A stretch of 53,847 nucleotides of DNA from Bradyrhizobium manausense (GCF_001440035.1 NZ_LJYG01000094.1:100854-154700), one strand, 5' to 3'; shown: positions 1-11,001, numbered from the stretch's first letter. Numbers and translations are program-made. Notes: generated from the letters alone by a model not told the origin.

Positions 1-84
1 CCCGCCGTGACCTACTCCGCTCTGGTGGCGCCGCTGGTGCTGGCCGGCGTCGGGACTGATCGCCAGGCCGACAGAATGATCGGA

Positions 85-1566
85 TCAGTCCAGCTTGATC
101 CAGACCCCCTTCGTGTTCAGGTACTCGTCGAGCTGTTCAGTGCCGCCCTCACGGCCATATCCGCTCATCTTGTAGCCGCCGAAGGGCAATGCAGGATCGA
201 TGGCGTGGTAGGTGTTCACCCAGACCGAGCCCGCGCGCAGGCTGCGCGAGACGATGTGGGCCTTGCTCACGTCGCGCGTGAAGACACCGGCCGCAAGCCC
301 ATATGGCGTCGCATTGGCCCGTTCCACGGCTTCATCAAGCGTGTCGAACGGCAGCGCGGAGATGACAGGACCAAAGATTTCGTCACGGGCGATCTGCATG
401 GTGTCGGAGACGCCGGCGAACACCGTCGGCTCGACGAAGTTGCCCTTGGCGAGGTTTCCTTCCTTCAACCGCCTGCCACCGGCCACGACCTTCGCGCCCT
501 CCTCGCGTCCGCTGCGCAGGAAGCCTTCAACCTTGTCGAGCTGCCGCTCGGAAACGAGGGGGCCGATGTCCGTCGAGGGATCGGCGCCATCGCCAATTTT
601 CAGGGCCGAGGCAAACTTGCCCAGCCGTTCGACCAGTTCGTCGTGAATGGCCCGCTCGACGAACAGCCGCGAGCCGGCGATGCAGATCTGGCCTGAATTT
701 GCGAATGCCGCCATTGCGGCAATCGGAACGGCCTTGTCGAGGTCGGCATCGGCGCAGACGATGACGGGTGACTTTCCGCCAAGCTCGAGCGACACCCGCT
801 TGAGATTGCCGGCAGAGGCACGAATGATGGCCTGCCCGGTTGCCGTGGAGCCCGTGAAGACGATCTTGTCGACGCCCTGATGTTCGGCCAGAGGCGCACC
901 GGCCTCAGGCCCGGTCCCTGTCACGACGTTGACGACACCGGGCGGCACGCCTGCCTCATTCATCAAATCCGCGATCAGGAGCGGCGTCAGCGGCGCCTCT
1001 TCCGAGGGCTTGAGCACGATCGTACAGCCGGTCGCAAGCGCAGGTCCGATCTTCCAGACCGACGCCGCCGTGGGCGCGTTCCAGGGAATGATCGCGCCGA
1101 CCACGCCGACGGGCTCCTTCCGCGTGAACGAGACGATGTCGCCTGGAAGCGAATTGTCGACCGTCTGCCCGTGAATCGCGGTCGCCATGCCGGCGTAATA
1201 TCTCAGCATGCCGAGCACGCGGAGCTTGTTCGCCCGCGTCCTCACGATCGGCATGCCCATGTCCGCCGTGTCGGACTGGCTGATCTCCTCCCAATGCTTC
1301 TCAAACAGATCGGCGATGCGCAGGAGCAGCGCCTGCCGCTCGAACGGCTTGAAGCGGCTCCATGGTCCGACGAAGGCCCGACGCGCGGCGGCGACCGCGA
1401 TGTCGATGTCGACGGCATCGCCACGCGGGACATGGCCGATCACTTCGCCCGTTGCCGGGTTGCGCGTCTCGAAGACTTTCCCCGAGCGCGCCTCGACCCA
1501 GGTGCCATCAACGAACATCTTGCGAGTTCGGCCGTCTACGGGAAATCGGATCTCGGTCTTTGTCAT
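85..1566 (-). CDS. NAD(P)-dependent aldehyde dehydrogenase
   Basis: The protein (493 aa from this start) oxidises an aldehyde to the acid with NAD(P); the substrate cannot be read from sequence. It has the full ALDH fold: the cofactor and catalytic segment with the general-base Glu in LELGGKSP, the nucleophile Cys in NSGQICIAGSR, and the late motif EIFGPVISALPF. The ATG at 1566 is chosen because AGGAAAG lies about nine bases upstream; an in-frame ATG at 1596 would add ten residues and overlap the preceding small gene. It is the last gene of a minus-strand run behind a small unknown protein and an Lrp-type regulator. A role in branched-chain or other amino-acid aldehyde oxidation is an inference from that context only. 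Confidence 0.92.
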   Translation of the reverse strand: MTKTEIRFPVDGRTRKMFVDGTWVEARSGKVFETRNPATGEVIGHVPRGDAVDIDIAVAAARRAFVGPWSRFKPFERQALLLRIADLFEKHWEEISQSDTADMGMPIVRTRANKLRVLGMLRYYAGMATAIHGQTVDNSLPGDIVSFTRKEPVGVVGAIIPWNAPTAASVWKIGPALATGCTIVLKPSEEAPLTPLLIADLMNEAGVPPGVVNVVTGTGPEAGAPLAEHQGVDKIVFTGSTATGQAIIRASAGNLKRVSLELGGKSPVIVCADADLDKAVPIAAMAAFANSGQICIAGSRLFVERAIHDELVERLGKFASALKIGDGADPSTDIGPLVSERQLDKVEGFLRSGREEGAKVVAGGRRLKEGNLAKGNFVEPTVFAGVSDTMQIARDEIFGPVISALPFDTLDEAVERANATPYGLAAGVFTRDVSKAHIVSRSLRAGSVWVNTYHAIDPALPFGGYKMSGYGREGGTEQLDEYLNTKGVWIKLD

Positions 1567-1585
1567 TCGCTCAGTCTTTCCTGTC

Positions 1586-1843
1586 TCAACGCTCATTCTC
1601 TGGCCGGGCTGCCGGCTTCGCCTTGCGAAGCAGCCGTGCCAGGTCCGAAATATAGGCTCGGCCATGGCCGCCTTCGACCGCGGCTGCGGTGGCAGAGCCG
1701 ACGCCGTCTGCGATCGCTTTGGAGGCGCCGGAGCCGTTCGCCATCATCTGGTCGTAACCGATATGCTTTAGCGCATTGGCGACGAAGAAGGGAACGGTGA
1801 CGACGTCACCCGTCACCAGAGCCGGAACAGGCACATCGATCAT
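1586..1843 (-). CDS. Small protein of unknown function
   Basis: An 85-aa frame lies between the Lrp-type regulator (55 bases upstream) and the aldehyde dehydrogenase (20 bases downstream, or overlapping if that gene starts at 1596). The sequence is Ala/Gly/Val-rich with a basic tail (RLLRKAKPAARPENER) and no signal peptide or clear membrane segment. I do not recognise the family. No good ribosome-binding site precedes the ATG, so a later start or non-coding status is possible. The support is the consistent open frame, the tight packing in a same-strand run and plausible amino-acid composition. Confidence 0.45.
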   Translation of the reverse strand: MIDVPVPALVTGDVVTVPFFVANALKHIGYDQMMANGSGASKAIADGVGSATAAAVEGGHGRAYISDLARLLRKAKPAARPENER

Positions 1844-1898
1844 TGAGAAAGACTGACACCCCGTTCAGGATTACTGCGGTGACACGGGACGCATTTGG

Positions 1899-2411
1899 CT
1901 AGACCTGCACTGAGGTCAGCTTTTTCAGGCAGCGCAGCGCAAACGATGAGCGGCTGTGGCGAATGCCTGGAATGCGATAGAGCTTCTCGCGCAGAAAGCG
2001 TTCGTAGCCGGCGGTGCTTTCGACCGCGACCTTCACGACGTAGTCGTAGTCGCCGGTGGTGAGATAGGCCTCGATCACCTCCGGCAAGCTCGTCAGCAAC
2101 TGGCCGAAACGCTCGAGCATCTCCTCATCGTGGCGATCGAGCGTCAGCTCTATGATAACCGTCTCGGGCAGGCCGAGCTTGTCCTGATTGAGCAGCGCAA
2201 CGTAGCCATCGATGTAGCCCTGCGTTTCCAGACGCTTCAGCCTGTTCCAGCACGGCGTGGTGGAGAGCCCGATTCTTTCGGCGAGTTGCGCCGTGGTCAG
2301 GCGTGCATCCTGCTGCAGGGCGCGCAGGATCTTGCGATCGATCTCGTCGAGCCGAAGCGCATCCTTGCGCGGTGCCTTGACCGGCCTTGTGGCACGCCTG
2401 GCTGGCGCCAT
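1899..2411 (-). CDS. Lrp/AsnC family transcriptional regulator, probable regulator of the bkd operon
   Basis: A 170-aa Lrp/AsnC protein. After a basic 20-residue N-terminal extension comes a winged helix-turn-helix (about residues 22-70, with the recognition helix in LSTTPCWNRLKRLE), followed by the RAM/ligand-binding domain (about 85-160, with the TTGDYDYVVKV strand typical of the family). Such proteins form octamers and sense amino acids. It is divergent from the branched-chain 2-oxoacid dehydrogenase operon starting 134 bases away; in Pseudomonas putida the Lrp homologue BkdR sits next to and activates the bkd operon, so the same job is inferred here. It may also control the aldehyde dehydrogenase downstream on its own strand. 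Confidence 0.9.
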   Translation of the reverse strand: MAPARRATRPVKAPRKDALRLDEIDRKILRALQQDARLTTAQLAERIGLSTTPCWNRLKRLETQGYIDGYVALLNQDKLGLPETVIIELTLDRHDEEMLERFGQLLTSLPEVIEAYLTTGDYDYVVKVAVESTAGYERFLREKLYRIPGIRHSRSSFALRCLKKLTSVQV

Positions 2412-2545
2412 ACCGAGAACTTCTTTCTGGATTTTCCAACAATATGTAGAAATTTCCTCCTACCCATCCATGGTATACCGAGATTAATGGAACGACAATC
2501 CTGACGTTTGGCAGTACCGTTTCCTAAAAGCATGAGACCAACGCG
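2412..2545. promoter_or_regulatory. Divergent lrp-bkd control region
   Basis: This AT-richer 134-base gap separates the Lrp-type gene from the ACT-like gene that heads the bkd operon. It contains the perfect palindrome GGTATACC (2472-2479) flanked by TCCAT (2467-2471) and ATGGA. Lrp-type regulators usually bind such gaps at several loosely conserved sites. No promoter hexamers were assigned with confidence. Confidence 0.4.
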
Positions 2546-4068
<1,523 letters not shown>

Positions 4069-4071
4069 ACC

Positions 4072-5085
4072 ATGACACGCCGGACCATGATCGAGGCCAT
4101 CAGGGATGCCATGGACGTGATGATGTCGCGCGACGACGGTGTCGTCGTGTTCGGCGAGGATGTCGGCTATTTCGGCGGCGTGTTTCGCGCCAGCCAGGGA
4201 CTGCAGGCGAAATACGGAACGAGCCGCTGCTTCGATACCCCGATCAGCGAGCTCGGCATCGTCGGCATCGCGGTAGGCATGGCGGCCTACGGATTGAAGC
4301 CCTGCGTCGAGATTCAGTTCGCTGACTACATGTATCCTGCCTACGACCAGATCGTCTCGGAGGCTGCACGGCTGCGCTATCGCTCCAACGGCCAGTTCAC
4401 CTGCCCGCTTGTGGTTCGCATGCCGACCGGCGGCGGCATCTTTGGCGGGCAAACGCACAGCCAGAGCCCGGAAGCGCTGTTCACCCACGTCTGCGGTATC
4501 AAGACCGTCGTGCCGTCGAACCCGCGCGACGCCAAGGGTCTGCTGATCTCGGCCATCGAGGATCCCGATCCCGTCATCTTTCTCGAGCCGAAGCGCCTCT
4601 ATAACGGTCCGTTCGACGGCCACCATGACCGGACGGTGACGCCGTGGTCGAAGCACGATCTAGGCGAAGTCGACGACGGCCATTTTGCAATTCCGCTCGG
4701 CAGCGCCGCGATCCGCAGAGAGGGCAACGCCGTCACCATCCTCGCCTACGGGACGATGGTTCATGTCGCCGAGACCGCCGCGAACGAAACCGGTATCGAC
4801 GCCGAGATCATCGATCTTCGCTCACTGCTGCCGCTCGATCTGGATACCATCGAAGCCTCGGTGAAGAAGACCGGACGCTGCGTCATCGTGCATGAGGCAA
4901 CGCTTACCTCCGGCTTCGGGGCCGAGCTCTGTGCGCTGGTCCAGACGCGATGCTTCTATCACCTTGAAGCCCCCATCCTGCGCGTCGCCGGCTGGGATAC
5001 GCCCTACCCGCACGCGCAGGAATGGGACTACTTCCCTGGCCCGGCGCGCATTGGCCGCGCGCTGATCGAAACGATGGAGGCCTGA
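4072..5085 (+). CDS. bkdA2: Branched-chain 2-oxoacid dehydrogenase E1 component, beta subunit
   Basis: A 337-aa transketolase-like pyrimidine-binding subunit that completes the alpha2-beta2 E1. Recognisable blocks are the N-terminal FGEDVGYFGGVFRAS, the DTPISELGIVGIAVGMA segment carrying the conserved Glu of the thiamine site, and the C-terminal domain with EATLTSGFGAEL and the terminal VAGWDTPYPHAQEW. Length matches the family. It is three bases downstream of bkdA1 and two bases upstream of the E2 gene, so the subunits are co-transcribed and probably translationally coupled. Confidence 0.95.
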   Translation: MTRRTMIEAIRDAMDVMMSRDDGVVVFGEDVGYFGGVFRASQGLQAKYGTSRCFDTPISELGIVGIAVGMAAYGLKPCVEIQFADYMYPAYDQIVSEAARLRYRSNGQFTCPLVVRMPTGGGIFGGQTHSQSPEALFTHVCGIKTVVPSNPRDAKGLLISAIEDPDPVIFLEPKRLYNGPFDGHHDRTVTPWSKHDLGEVDDGHFAIPLGSAAIRREGNAVTILAYGTMVHVAETAANETGIDAEIIDLRSLLPLDLDTIEASVKKTGRCVIVHEATLTSGFGAELCALVQTRCFYHLEAPILRVAGWDTPYPHAQEWDYFPGPARIGRALIETMEA

Positions 5086-5086
5086 G

Positions 5087-6346
5087 ATGGCCGAGCGCGT
5101 GGTCAGGCTGCCCGACGTCGGCGAAGGCATCGCGGAAGCCGAACTGGTGGAATGGCACGTGAAGGTCGGCGATGTCGTTCGTGAGGACGCCGTGCTCGGC
5201 GCCGTCATGACCGACAAGGCGACCGTCGAAATCCCCTCGCCGGCTGACGGACGCGTCACCTGGCTCGCCGGCAATGTAGGCGATCTTCTCGCCATCGGCT
5301 CGGACTTCGTTCGGCTGGAGCTCGACGGCAAGAGCGAACCGGCGCCTGAGGCGGCAAAAGTGGCATCACCCGCGGCAAGCGCCGAGGCCAAAGGGGCGGA
5401 TCACGGCGCAACCATCCCGCGCGCGCCGGCGGGTGCACAGAAATCGAAGCCCTTCGCTGCGCCACGCCATCACGCGGCCGAACGGCCTTTGGCCGCTCCT
5501 GCCGTCCGGCTCCGTGCGCGCGAAGCTGGCGTCGATCTGCGGCAGGTTCACGGCACGGGTCCGGCTGGGCGGATCACTCACGATGATCTCGACGCTCTTC
5601 TCTTGCGCGGCGGCGCTGGAACGCCAGCGACGCCGCACCAGGCCCAAACTGCTGTCACCGACATCAAGATCGTCGGCTTGCGGCGCAAGATCGCCGAGAA
5701 GATGTCGATTGCGAACGCGCGCATCCCGCACATCACCTATGTCGAGGAGGTCGATGTCACGGCGCTCGAGGATTTGCGCGCGAAGGTCAACGGGCGCAAG
5801 CTGCCGGACAAGCCGAAGCTGACATTGCTGCCGTTTCTGATGCGCGCCATGGTGCGCGCGATCGCCGAGCTGCCGCATCTCAATGCCCATTTCGACGATG
5901 AGGCCGGGATCGTGCACCAGCACGCCGGCGTTCATATCGGAATCGCCACCCAGACCCCGACCGGCCTGATGGTCCCCGTCGTCAGGCATGCCGAAGCGCG
6001 CGACCTCTGGGGTTGCGCCAGTGAGATCGCCCGGCTTGCGGAAGCCGCCCGAAACGGCAGCGCCACCCGCGACGAACTCACCGGCTCAACCATCACCATC
6101 ACGTCGCTCGGCGCCCTCGGCGGGCTGGCGACGACGCCCATCATCAATCACCCGGAGGTCGCGATCGTCGGCGTCAACCGGATCGCGATCCGGCCGCACT
6201 GGGACGGTTCGGCTTTCGTCCCGCGCCAGATGATGAACCTGTCGTCCAGCTTCGATCATCGCGTGATCGATGGTTTCGATGCCGCTCGGTTCGTGCAGCG
6301 CATCAAGCTGCTTTTGGAGACGCCGGCGATGATTTTCATTGACTGA
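5087..6346 (+). CDS. bkdB: Branched-chain 2-oxoacid dehydrogenase E2 (dihydrolipoamide acyltransferase)
   Basis: A 419-aa E2 core protein. One N-terminal lipoyl domain (about residues 3-78) carries the lipoylated Lys in AVMTDKATVEIPSP. An Ala/Pro-rich linker leads to the peripheral-subunit-binding domain (about 125-165, RLRAREAGVDLRQVHGTGPAGRI), and then the catalytic acyltransferase domain with the active-site His in SFDHRVIDGFDAARF. It transfers the branched acyl group from lipoamide to CoA and scaffolds E1 and E3. Organisation and size match P. putida-type BkdB. It sits between bkdA2 and lpdV in a compact operon. Confidence 0.95.
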   Translation: MAERVVRLPDVGEGIAEAELVEWHVKVGDVVREDAVLGAVMTDKATVEIPSPADGRVTWLAGNVGDLLAIGSDFVRLELDGKSEPAPEAAKVASPAASAEAKGADHGATIPRAPAGAQKSKPFAAPRHHAAERPLAAPAVRLRAREAGVDLRQVHGTGPAGRITHDDLDALLLRGGAGTPATPHQAQTAVTDIKIVGLRRKIAEKMSIANARIPHITYVEEVDVTALEDLRAKVNGRKLPDKPKLTLLPFLMRAMVRAIAELPHLNAHFDDEAGIVHQHAGVHIGIATQTPTGLMVPVVRHAEARDLWGCASEIARLAEAARNGSATRDELTGSTITITSLGALGGLATTPIINHPEVAIVGVNRIAIRPHWDGSAFVPRQMMNLSSSFDHRVIDGFDAARFVQRIKLLLETPAMIFID

Positions 6347-6353
6347 AAAAGCG

Positions 6354-7751
6354 ATGACCGAGATCACCTGCAAGCTCCTCGTCATCGGCGCCGGCCCCGG
6401 CGGCTACACCTGCGCGATCCGTGCCGGCCAGCTCGGCATCGATACGATCGTCATCGAAGCCGAAAGGCCGGGTGGCACCTGCCTCAATGTCGGCTGCATT
6501 CCCTCGAAGGCCCTGATCCACGCGGCCGACGAGTATGAAACCATTGCGATTGCCGCCGGGGGCAAGAGCGCGCTCGGAATTTCGACCGCAAGGCCGTCGC
6601 TCGACTTCGCCAAGACCATCGCCTGGAAAGACGGCATCGTCAGGCGCTTGAACGGCGGCGTGGCTGGCCTGCTGAAGAAAGCCGGCGTCAGGCTGATTGC
6701 CGGGCACGCTCGCTTTCGCGACGGCAAGTCGATCGAGGTCAAAACGCAATCCGGCTCGCAGATGATTCATGCCGAAGCGGTGGTGATCGCGACGGGGTCT
6801 GAGCCGATTGCGATTCCGACTCTGCCGTTCGGAGGTCGCGTGATCTCCTCCACCGAGGCCCTTGCGCTGACCGAGATTCCGGACAGGCTGATCGTGGTCG
6901 GCGGCGGCTATATCGGTTTGGAGCTCGGCACGGCGTTCGCAAAGATGGGCGCGGCCGTCACGGTCGTCGAGGCCGCTCCACGCATTCTGCCGCAATATGA
7001 TGCCGAACTGAGCGAGCCTGTGGGAAGGCGCCTCGCCGCGCTCGGGGTCGGCGTTCTGACAGGCGCGAAGGCGAAAGCTCTCGTTTCGGACGGCAGAGCG
7101 CTCGCGGTCGAGACCGCCGACGGCCAGCAGACGACCCTCGATGCCGACAAGATTCTGGTGACGGTGGGCCGCAGGCCTGTGACATCAGGATTCGGCCTCG
7201 AGACCCTCGATCTCGACATGAACGGATCTTTCATCCGGATTGACGACCGATGCCGTTCTTCGATGCGCGGCGTCTTCGCCATCGGCGACGTCACCGGCGA
7301 GCCGATGCTGGCGCATCGCGCCATGGCGCAAGGCGAGATGGTCGCAGAGATCGCCGCCGGCCGTCACCGCGCCTGGGACAGGGTTTCGATCCCGGCGATC
7401 TGCTTCACCGATCCCGAGATCGTCACGGTCGGCTTGTCGCCGAGCGAGGCGAGCGATCAGAGCTTCAACATCAAGACGGACCGCTTTCCGTTCAAGGCCA
7501 ACGGCCGCGCACTGACGCTGGAGCGCGAGGACGGCTTCATCCGGACCGTGGCGCGGGCGGACAATCATGTTCTGCTTGGCATCCAGGGCGTCGGAGCCGG
7601 TATCGCCGAACTTTCTGCGGCCTTCAGCCTTGCGCTGGAAATGGGCGCGCGGCTCGAGGACGTCGCCCTCACCGTCCACGCGCATCCAACCCAAAGCGAG
7701 GCCCTTCAAGAGGCCGCTCTGAAGTTGCTGGGCCACGCAATTCACATCTGA
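6354..7751 (+). CDS. lpdV: Dihydrolipoamide dehydrogenase (E3) of the branched-chain complex
   Basis: A 465-aa FAD flavoprotein that reoxidises the E2 lipoamide with NAD. It shows the FAD-binding GAGPGGYTCAIRAGQLG, the redox disulfide in GGTCLNVGCIPSK, the NAD-binding GGGYIGLELG, the second FAD motif FAIGDVTGEPMLAHRA, and the C-terminal active-site HAHPTQSE. The ATG at 6354 is preferred; an in-frame TTG at 6339 lies inside the E2 gene. It is the final gene of the bkd operon, and a dedicated E3 is typical of bkd clusters. Confidence 0.94.
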   Translation: MTEITCKLLVIGAGPGGYTCAIRAGQLGIDTIVIEAERPGGTCLNVGCIPSKALIHAADEYETIAIAAGGKSALGISTARPSLDFAKTIAWKDGIVRRLNGGVAGLLKKAGVRLIAGHARFRDGKSIEVKTQSGSQMIHAEAVVIATGSEPIAIPTLPFGGRVISSTEALALTEIPDRLIVVGGGYIGLELGTAFAKMGAAVTVVEAAPRILPQYDAELSEPVGRRLAALGVGVLTGAKAKALVSDGRALAVETADGQQTTLDADKILVTVGRRPVTSGFGLETLDLDMNGSFIRIDDRCRSSMRGVFAIGDVTGEPMLAHRAMAQGEMVAEIAAGRHRAWDRVSIPAICFTDPEIVTVGLSPSEASDQSFNIKTDRFPFKANGRALTLEREDGFIRTVARADNHVLLGIQGVGAGIAELSAAFSLALEMGARLEDVALTVHAHPTQSEALQEAALKLLGHAIHI

Positions 7752-7897
7752 AACATAGAGGGAGAAGCTGTGAGCCGGAGAGGGGACCGACAGCTACGTG
7801 CTCGGCAAGATCAGCGTCAACTCAGTCTTCCCGATCCCGGACGGCGCGCCGGCAGAGCTGCGCAGATGAGAATCCGTTCTCCGGCCCCGGTGCGCAG

Positions 7898-8695
7898 TCA
7901 CGCGGCAACTTCGATCGGTGCCTTCGCGCCGGTCATGAAGGCAACCGCATCCGACATCGTGTAGGCCTTGGGATCGATCACCGTGAGCCGCCGACCGAGT
8001 CGATGAATATGGATGCGATCGGCTATCTCGAACACGTGCGGCATGTTGTGGCTGATCAGGACCACCGAAACGCCGCGCCGCCGCACATCGAGGATCAGTT
8101 CCAGCACCCGACGCGATTCCTTGACGCCGAGCGCCGCAGTCGGTTCGTCCATGATGACGACGCGCGAGCCGAAGGCCGCAGCCCTCGCAACCGCCACACC
8201 CTGGCGCTGACCGCCCGACAGGGTTTCGACCCGCTGATTGATACTTTGCACGGTCATAAGGCCAAGCTCGGTGAGCTTCTCGCGGGCGACGCGCTGCATG
8301 GCCTTGCGATCGAGCATGCGGCAGATCGTTCCGAGCGGCCCGGCCCGGCGCAGTTCGCGGCCGAGGAACATATTGTCGGCGATCGATAGGCTGGGCGACA
8401 GAGCAAGCGTCTGGTAAACCGTCTCGATGCCGGCCGCCTGAGCGTCGAGCGGCGAACGAAATGCGACTGTCTTGCCGGCGAGTTTGATCTCGCCTGAGTC
8501 CGGAACCAGTGCGCCCGAGAGCGCGCGGATCAGCGATGACTTTCCGGCACCATTGTCTCCGATCACGGCCAAGATCTCGCCCGGATAGAGATCGAAGTCG
8601 GCATGATCGAGCGCCGTCACGCGGCCATAGCGCTTGTTGAGGCCGCGGGCCTGAAGGAGCGGAGTTGTACCGGGAACGTTCGATCCTGTGCTCAT
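7898..8695 (-). CDS. frcA: Fructose-type ABC transporter ATP-binding protein
   Basis: A 265-aa ATPase with Walker A GDNGAGKSS, signature LSGGQRQGVAVARA, Walker B VVIMDEPT and the switch His in VVLISHNM. Most CUT2 sugar ATPases (RbsA, XylG) are fused tandem domains of about 500 aa; a single domain of this length is characteristic of FrcA of rhizobia, which supports the Frc assignment. The ATG at 8695 gives a 4-base overlap with frcC; an upstream ATG at 8716 lies deeper inside frcC. It powers import by the FrcC permease at the inner face of the membrane. Confidence 0.88.
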   Translation of the reverse strand: MSTGSNVPGTTPLLQARGLNKRYGRVTALDHADFDLYPGEILAVIGDNGAGKSSLIRALSGALVPDSGEIKLAGKTVAFRSPLDAQAAGIETVYQTLALSPSLSIADNMFLGRELRRAGPLGTICRMLDRKAMQRVAREKLTELGLMTVQSINQRVETLSGGQRQGVAVARAAAFGSRVVIMDEPTAALGVKESRRVLELILDVRRRGVSVVLISHNMPHVFEIADRIHIHRLGRRLTVIDPKAYTMSDAVAFMTGAKAPIEVAA

Positions 8696-9774
8696 GCCGA
8701 CACCTTGCGAATCCATTGGTCAAGCGCCACTGCGATGATGATCAGCCAGCCGACGGCGAATTCTTGCCAGAGCACGTCGACATCGGACAATGCGAGCCCG
8801 TTGCGAAATACGCCGACGATCAGCGCGCCGATCAGCGTGCCGATAATCGAACCACGCCCGCCGAACAGACTAGCGCCACCGACGACCACCGCAGTGATGC
8901 TGTCCAGATTGGCTGTCTGGCCGGCCTGCGGGCTGATCGAGCCAATGCGTCCGATCAATGCCCAGGCACCAAGCGCGCAAATCACGCCGGCGATCACATA
9001 GACACTGAAGAGAATGCGGTCGGTCCGGATGCCGGAAAGCCGCGCCGCATCGGGATCGTCGCCCACCGCATAGAGATGGCGCCCGAAGGCGGTGCGATTC
9101 AGCACGAACCAGATCAACGCCACGAGGCCGAGCATGAAGAAGGAGCCGTAAGTGAAGCGGGCGCCAAGAATGTTGACCGGCGTTCCCAATGCCTGCAGCA
9201 GCGGGGCGATTTTCGCGACCTCCTGCGAACGGATGGTCTCTGACGCCGAATACCAAAGATTGAGCGCGAAGAAGATCGACCACGTCCCGAGCGTCACGAT
9301 GAAAGGCGGCAGCTTGAGTCGGGTCACGAGCGTACCATTGATCACGCCGCAGCCGGCACCTGCGGCAACGCCGACAACGAGCGCGATCGGAGCCGGCAGT
9401 CCCATGGTGACCGCGAGCTTGCCCATGATGACGGAGCACAGCACCATGATGGCACCAACCGAGAGATCGATGCCGGCGGTGATCACGATCAACGTCTGCG
9501 CCGCCCCGATCACGCCGATGATCGTGACCTGCTGGATGATCAGCGACAGGTTGAACATCGACAGAAAACGCGAGCCGACGGTGAAGCCGAACGCCGCAAC
9601 GCTGAGCAGCAGCACGATCGCCGGCACTGCTGTCGGATTGGCGTGCAGGAAATGCTGAAGCTTCTGCAGCGGCGATCGCGCACGAACCTCGAACTCGGCG
9701 ACGCGACTCTCGCCCTTGTCGAGCACGAGCTCGAAAGCCTGGGCAACCGGGCGGCTACTGCCGATGTCGGTCAT
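8692..9774 (-). CDS. frcC: Fructose-type ABC transporter permease
   Basis: A 360-aa CUT2-family sugar permease with about nine to ten hydrophobic segments and the family EAA-like region (VGGASLFGGRGSIIGTLIGALIVG near residues 285-310). A cytoplasmic N-terminal tail of about 50 residues precedes the first membrane segment, as in rhizobial FrcC. The ATG at 9774 is chosen; another in-frame ATG is two codons upstream, and the frame is open further upstream without a typical start. It lies between frcB and frcA in a three-gene operon, overlapping frcA by four bases. Confidence 0.88.
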   Translation of the reverse strand: MTDIGSSRPVAQAFELVLDKGESRVAEFEVRARSPLQKLQHFLHANPTAVPAIVLLLSVAAFGFTVGSRFLSMFNLSLIIQQVTIIGVIGAAQTLIVITAGIDLSVGAIMVLCSVIMGKLAVTMGLPAPIALVVGVAAGAGCGVINGTLVTRLKLPPFIVTLGTWSIFFALNLWYSASETIRSQEVAKIAPLLQALGTPVNILGARFTYGSFFMLGLVALIWFVLNRTAFGRHLYAVGDDPDAARLSGIRTDRILFSVYVIAGVICALGAWALIGRIGSISPQAGQTANLDSITAVVVGGASLFGGRGSIIGTLIGALIVGVFRNGLALSDVDVLWQEFAVGWLIIIAVALDQWIRKVSA

Positions 9775-9892
9775 GACCATTTTCCTCGTTGCATGCGGGG
9801 ATCTGCCCGTCCGATCGCGGAAGGGTTTCCGGCTTTTGGCGCCCGGCTCGCGGGCGCCAATCCTTGGCGGCGACGACAAGTCAGAGCTGCGA

Positions 9893-10912
9893 TCAGCCCC
9901 AGCACTTCTTCAAGGCAGCAGCGCTGTCGATCGACGGCATTTCGCCAACGGGCTTGTCGGTGACGAGTTCGACGCCGGTATTGACGAAGTCGAGACCGGG
10001 CGACGCCTTCGGCTTGCCGCCGCCGGTGGCAAAGGTCTTCACCGCCTCAACGCCCTTCGCCGCCATCAGCAGCGGGAATTGCATGGAGGTGGCGCCGATG
10101 ACGCCGTCCTTCACGTTGCGCACGCCAGGGCAACCGCCGTCGACCGAAACGATCAGCACGTCCTTGTCGCGGCCAACCGAGCGCAACGCCTCGTAGGCTC
10201 CCGCCGCCGCAGGCTCGTTGATGGTATAGACGAGCGAGATGTCCGGATTCTTCTGGAGCAGATTCTCCATCGCCTTGCGGCCGCCTTCCTCGCTGCCGAG
10301 CGTCACATCGTGACCGACGATGCGCGCATCCTTCTCGTCACCGATCTTGGCGGGGTTGCCGAGATCGATGCCAAAGCCTTTCAGAAAGCCCTGATCGCGC
10401 GCGACATCGACCGAGATCTGGTTCACGTTGAGGTCGAGCAGCGCAATCTTCGCCGATGCCGCCTTGGCGCCCAGCGTCTTGGCAGCCCATTGGCCGATCA
10501 TTTCGCCAGCCAGGAAATTGTCGGTGGCAAACGTTGCATCAGCCGCATTCGCCGGATCGAGCGGGGTGTCGAGGGCGATGACAAGAATGCCCGCCGCCCG
10601 CGCCTTCTCGACAGCGGGGACGACCGCGCGGGAGTCGTTTGGTGTGATCAGGATGCCCTTGGCACCGGCGGCGATCAGGTTCTCGATAGCCGCGACCTGG
10701 CTCTCATTGTCGCCGTCGACCTTTCCGGCAAACGAGCGGAGCTCGACATCATTCGCCTTGGCCGCCTCGTCGGCGCCGGCCTTCATCTTCACGAAGAACG
10801 GGTTGGTGTTGGTCTTGGTGATGAGGCCCACGATCGGCTTGTCGGCCGCGAAACTACTGGTGGCGCCCAGAGCCAGCGCGAACGCTGTGAATAGTCCGAG
10901 TGACTGACGCAT
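9893..10912 (-). CDS. frcB: Fructose-type ABC transporter periplasmic binding protein
   Basis: A 339-aa periplasmic sugar-binding protein. A Sec signal peptide (residues 1-23, ending SSFAA) is followed by a type I binding fold. Recognisable blocks are [37 protein letters not shown] and [10 protein letters not shown], which closely resemble what I recall of Sinorhizobium FrcB. The start at 10912 is fixed by GAGGGAA eight bases upstream. A 118-base gap before frcC is consistent with higher expression of the binding protein than of the permease. Substrate is inferred as fructose from the family and the adjacent fructokinase; related ketoses or pentoses are not excluded. Confidence 0.88.
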   Translation of the reverse strand: MRQSLGLFTAFALALGATSSFAADKPIVGLITKTNTNPFFVKMKAGADEAAKANDVELRSFAGKVDGDNESQVAAIENLIAAGAKGILITPNDSRAVVPAVEKARAAGILVIALDTPLDPANAADATFATDNFLAGEMIGQWAAKTLGAKAASAKIALLDLNVNQISVDVARDQGFLKGFGIDLGNPAKIGDEKDARIVGHDVTLGSEEGGRKAMENLLQKNPDISLVYTINEPAAAGAYEALRSVGRDKDVLIVSVDGGCPGVRNVKDGVIGATSMQFPLLMAAKGVEAVKTFATGGGKPKASPGLDFVNTGVELVTDKPVGEMPSIDSAAALKKCWG

Positions 10913-10971
10913 CAATTCCCTCCTCGTTAGTCGTTTTGTTGGCCTGCACGGTTTCGACCGCGTGGTGGGGC

Positions 10972-11001
10972 ATCCTAGAGAGCGCAAAACGACCTTGTCA
11001 A
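10972..11001 (-). promoter_or_regulatory. Predicted sigma-70 promoter of frcBCA
   Basis: On the minus strand a consensus -35 TTGACA (complement of 10996-11001) is followed after 18 bases by TAGGAT (complement of 10972-10977). Transcription would start about 50-55 bases upstream of the frcB start codon. The -35 hexamer overlaps the left arm of the palindrome at 10997-11031, so a protein bound there would block RNA polymerase. Confidence 0.6.

Noticed and set aside
1..84. Hydrophobic reading VTYSALVAPLVLAGVG on the plus strand, like the end of a transporter helix
   Set aside because: Too short and at the window edge; the frame then runs antisense through the aldehyde dehydrogenase, so no gene end can be defined.
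7774..7869. Possible gene remnant reading TDSYVLGKISVNSVFPIPDG before a stop, between lpdV and frcA
   Set aside because: No start codon in frame after an immediate upstream stop and no recognisable family; a fragment of a lost gene is possible but unsupported.
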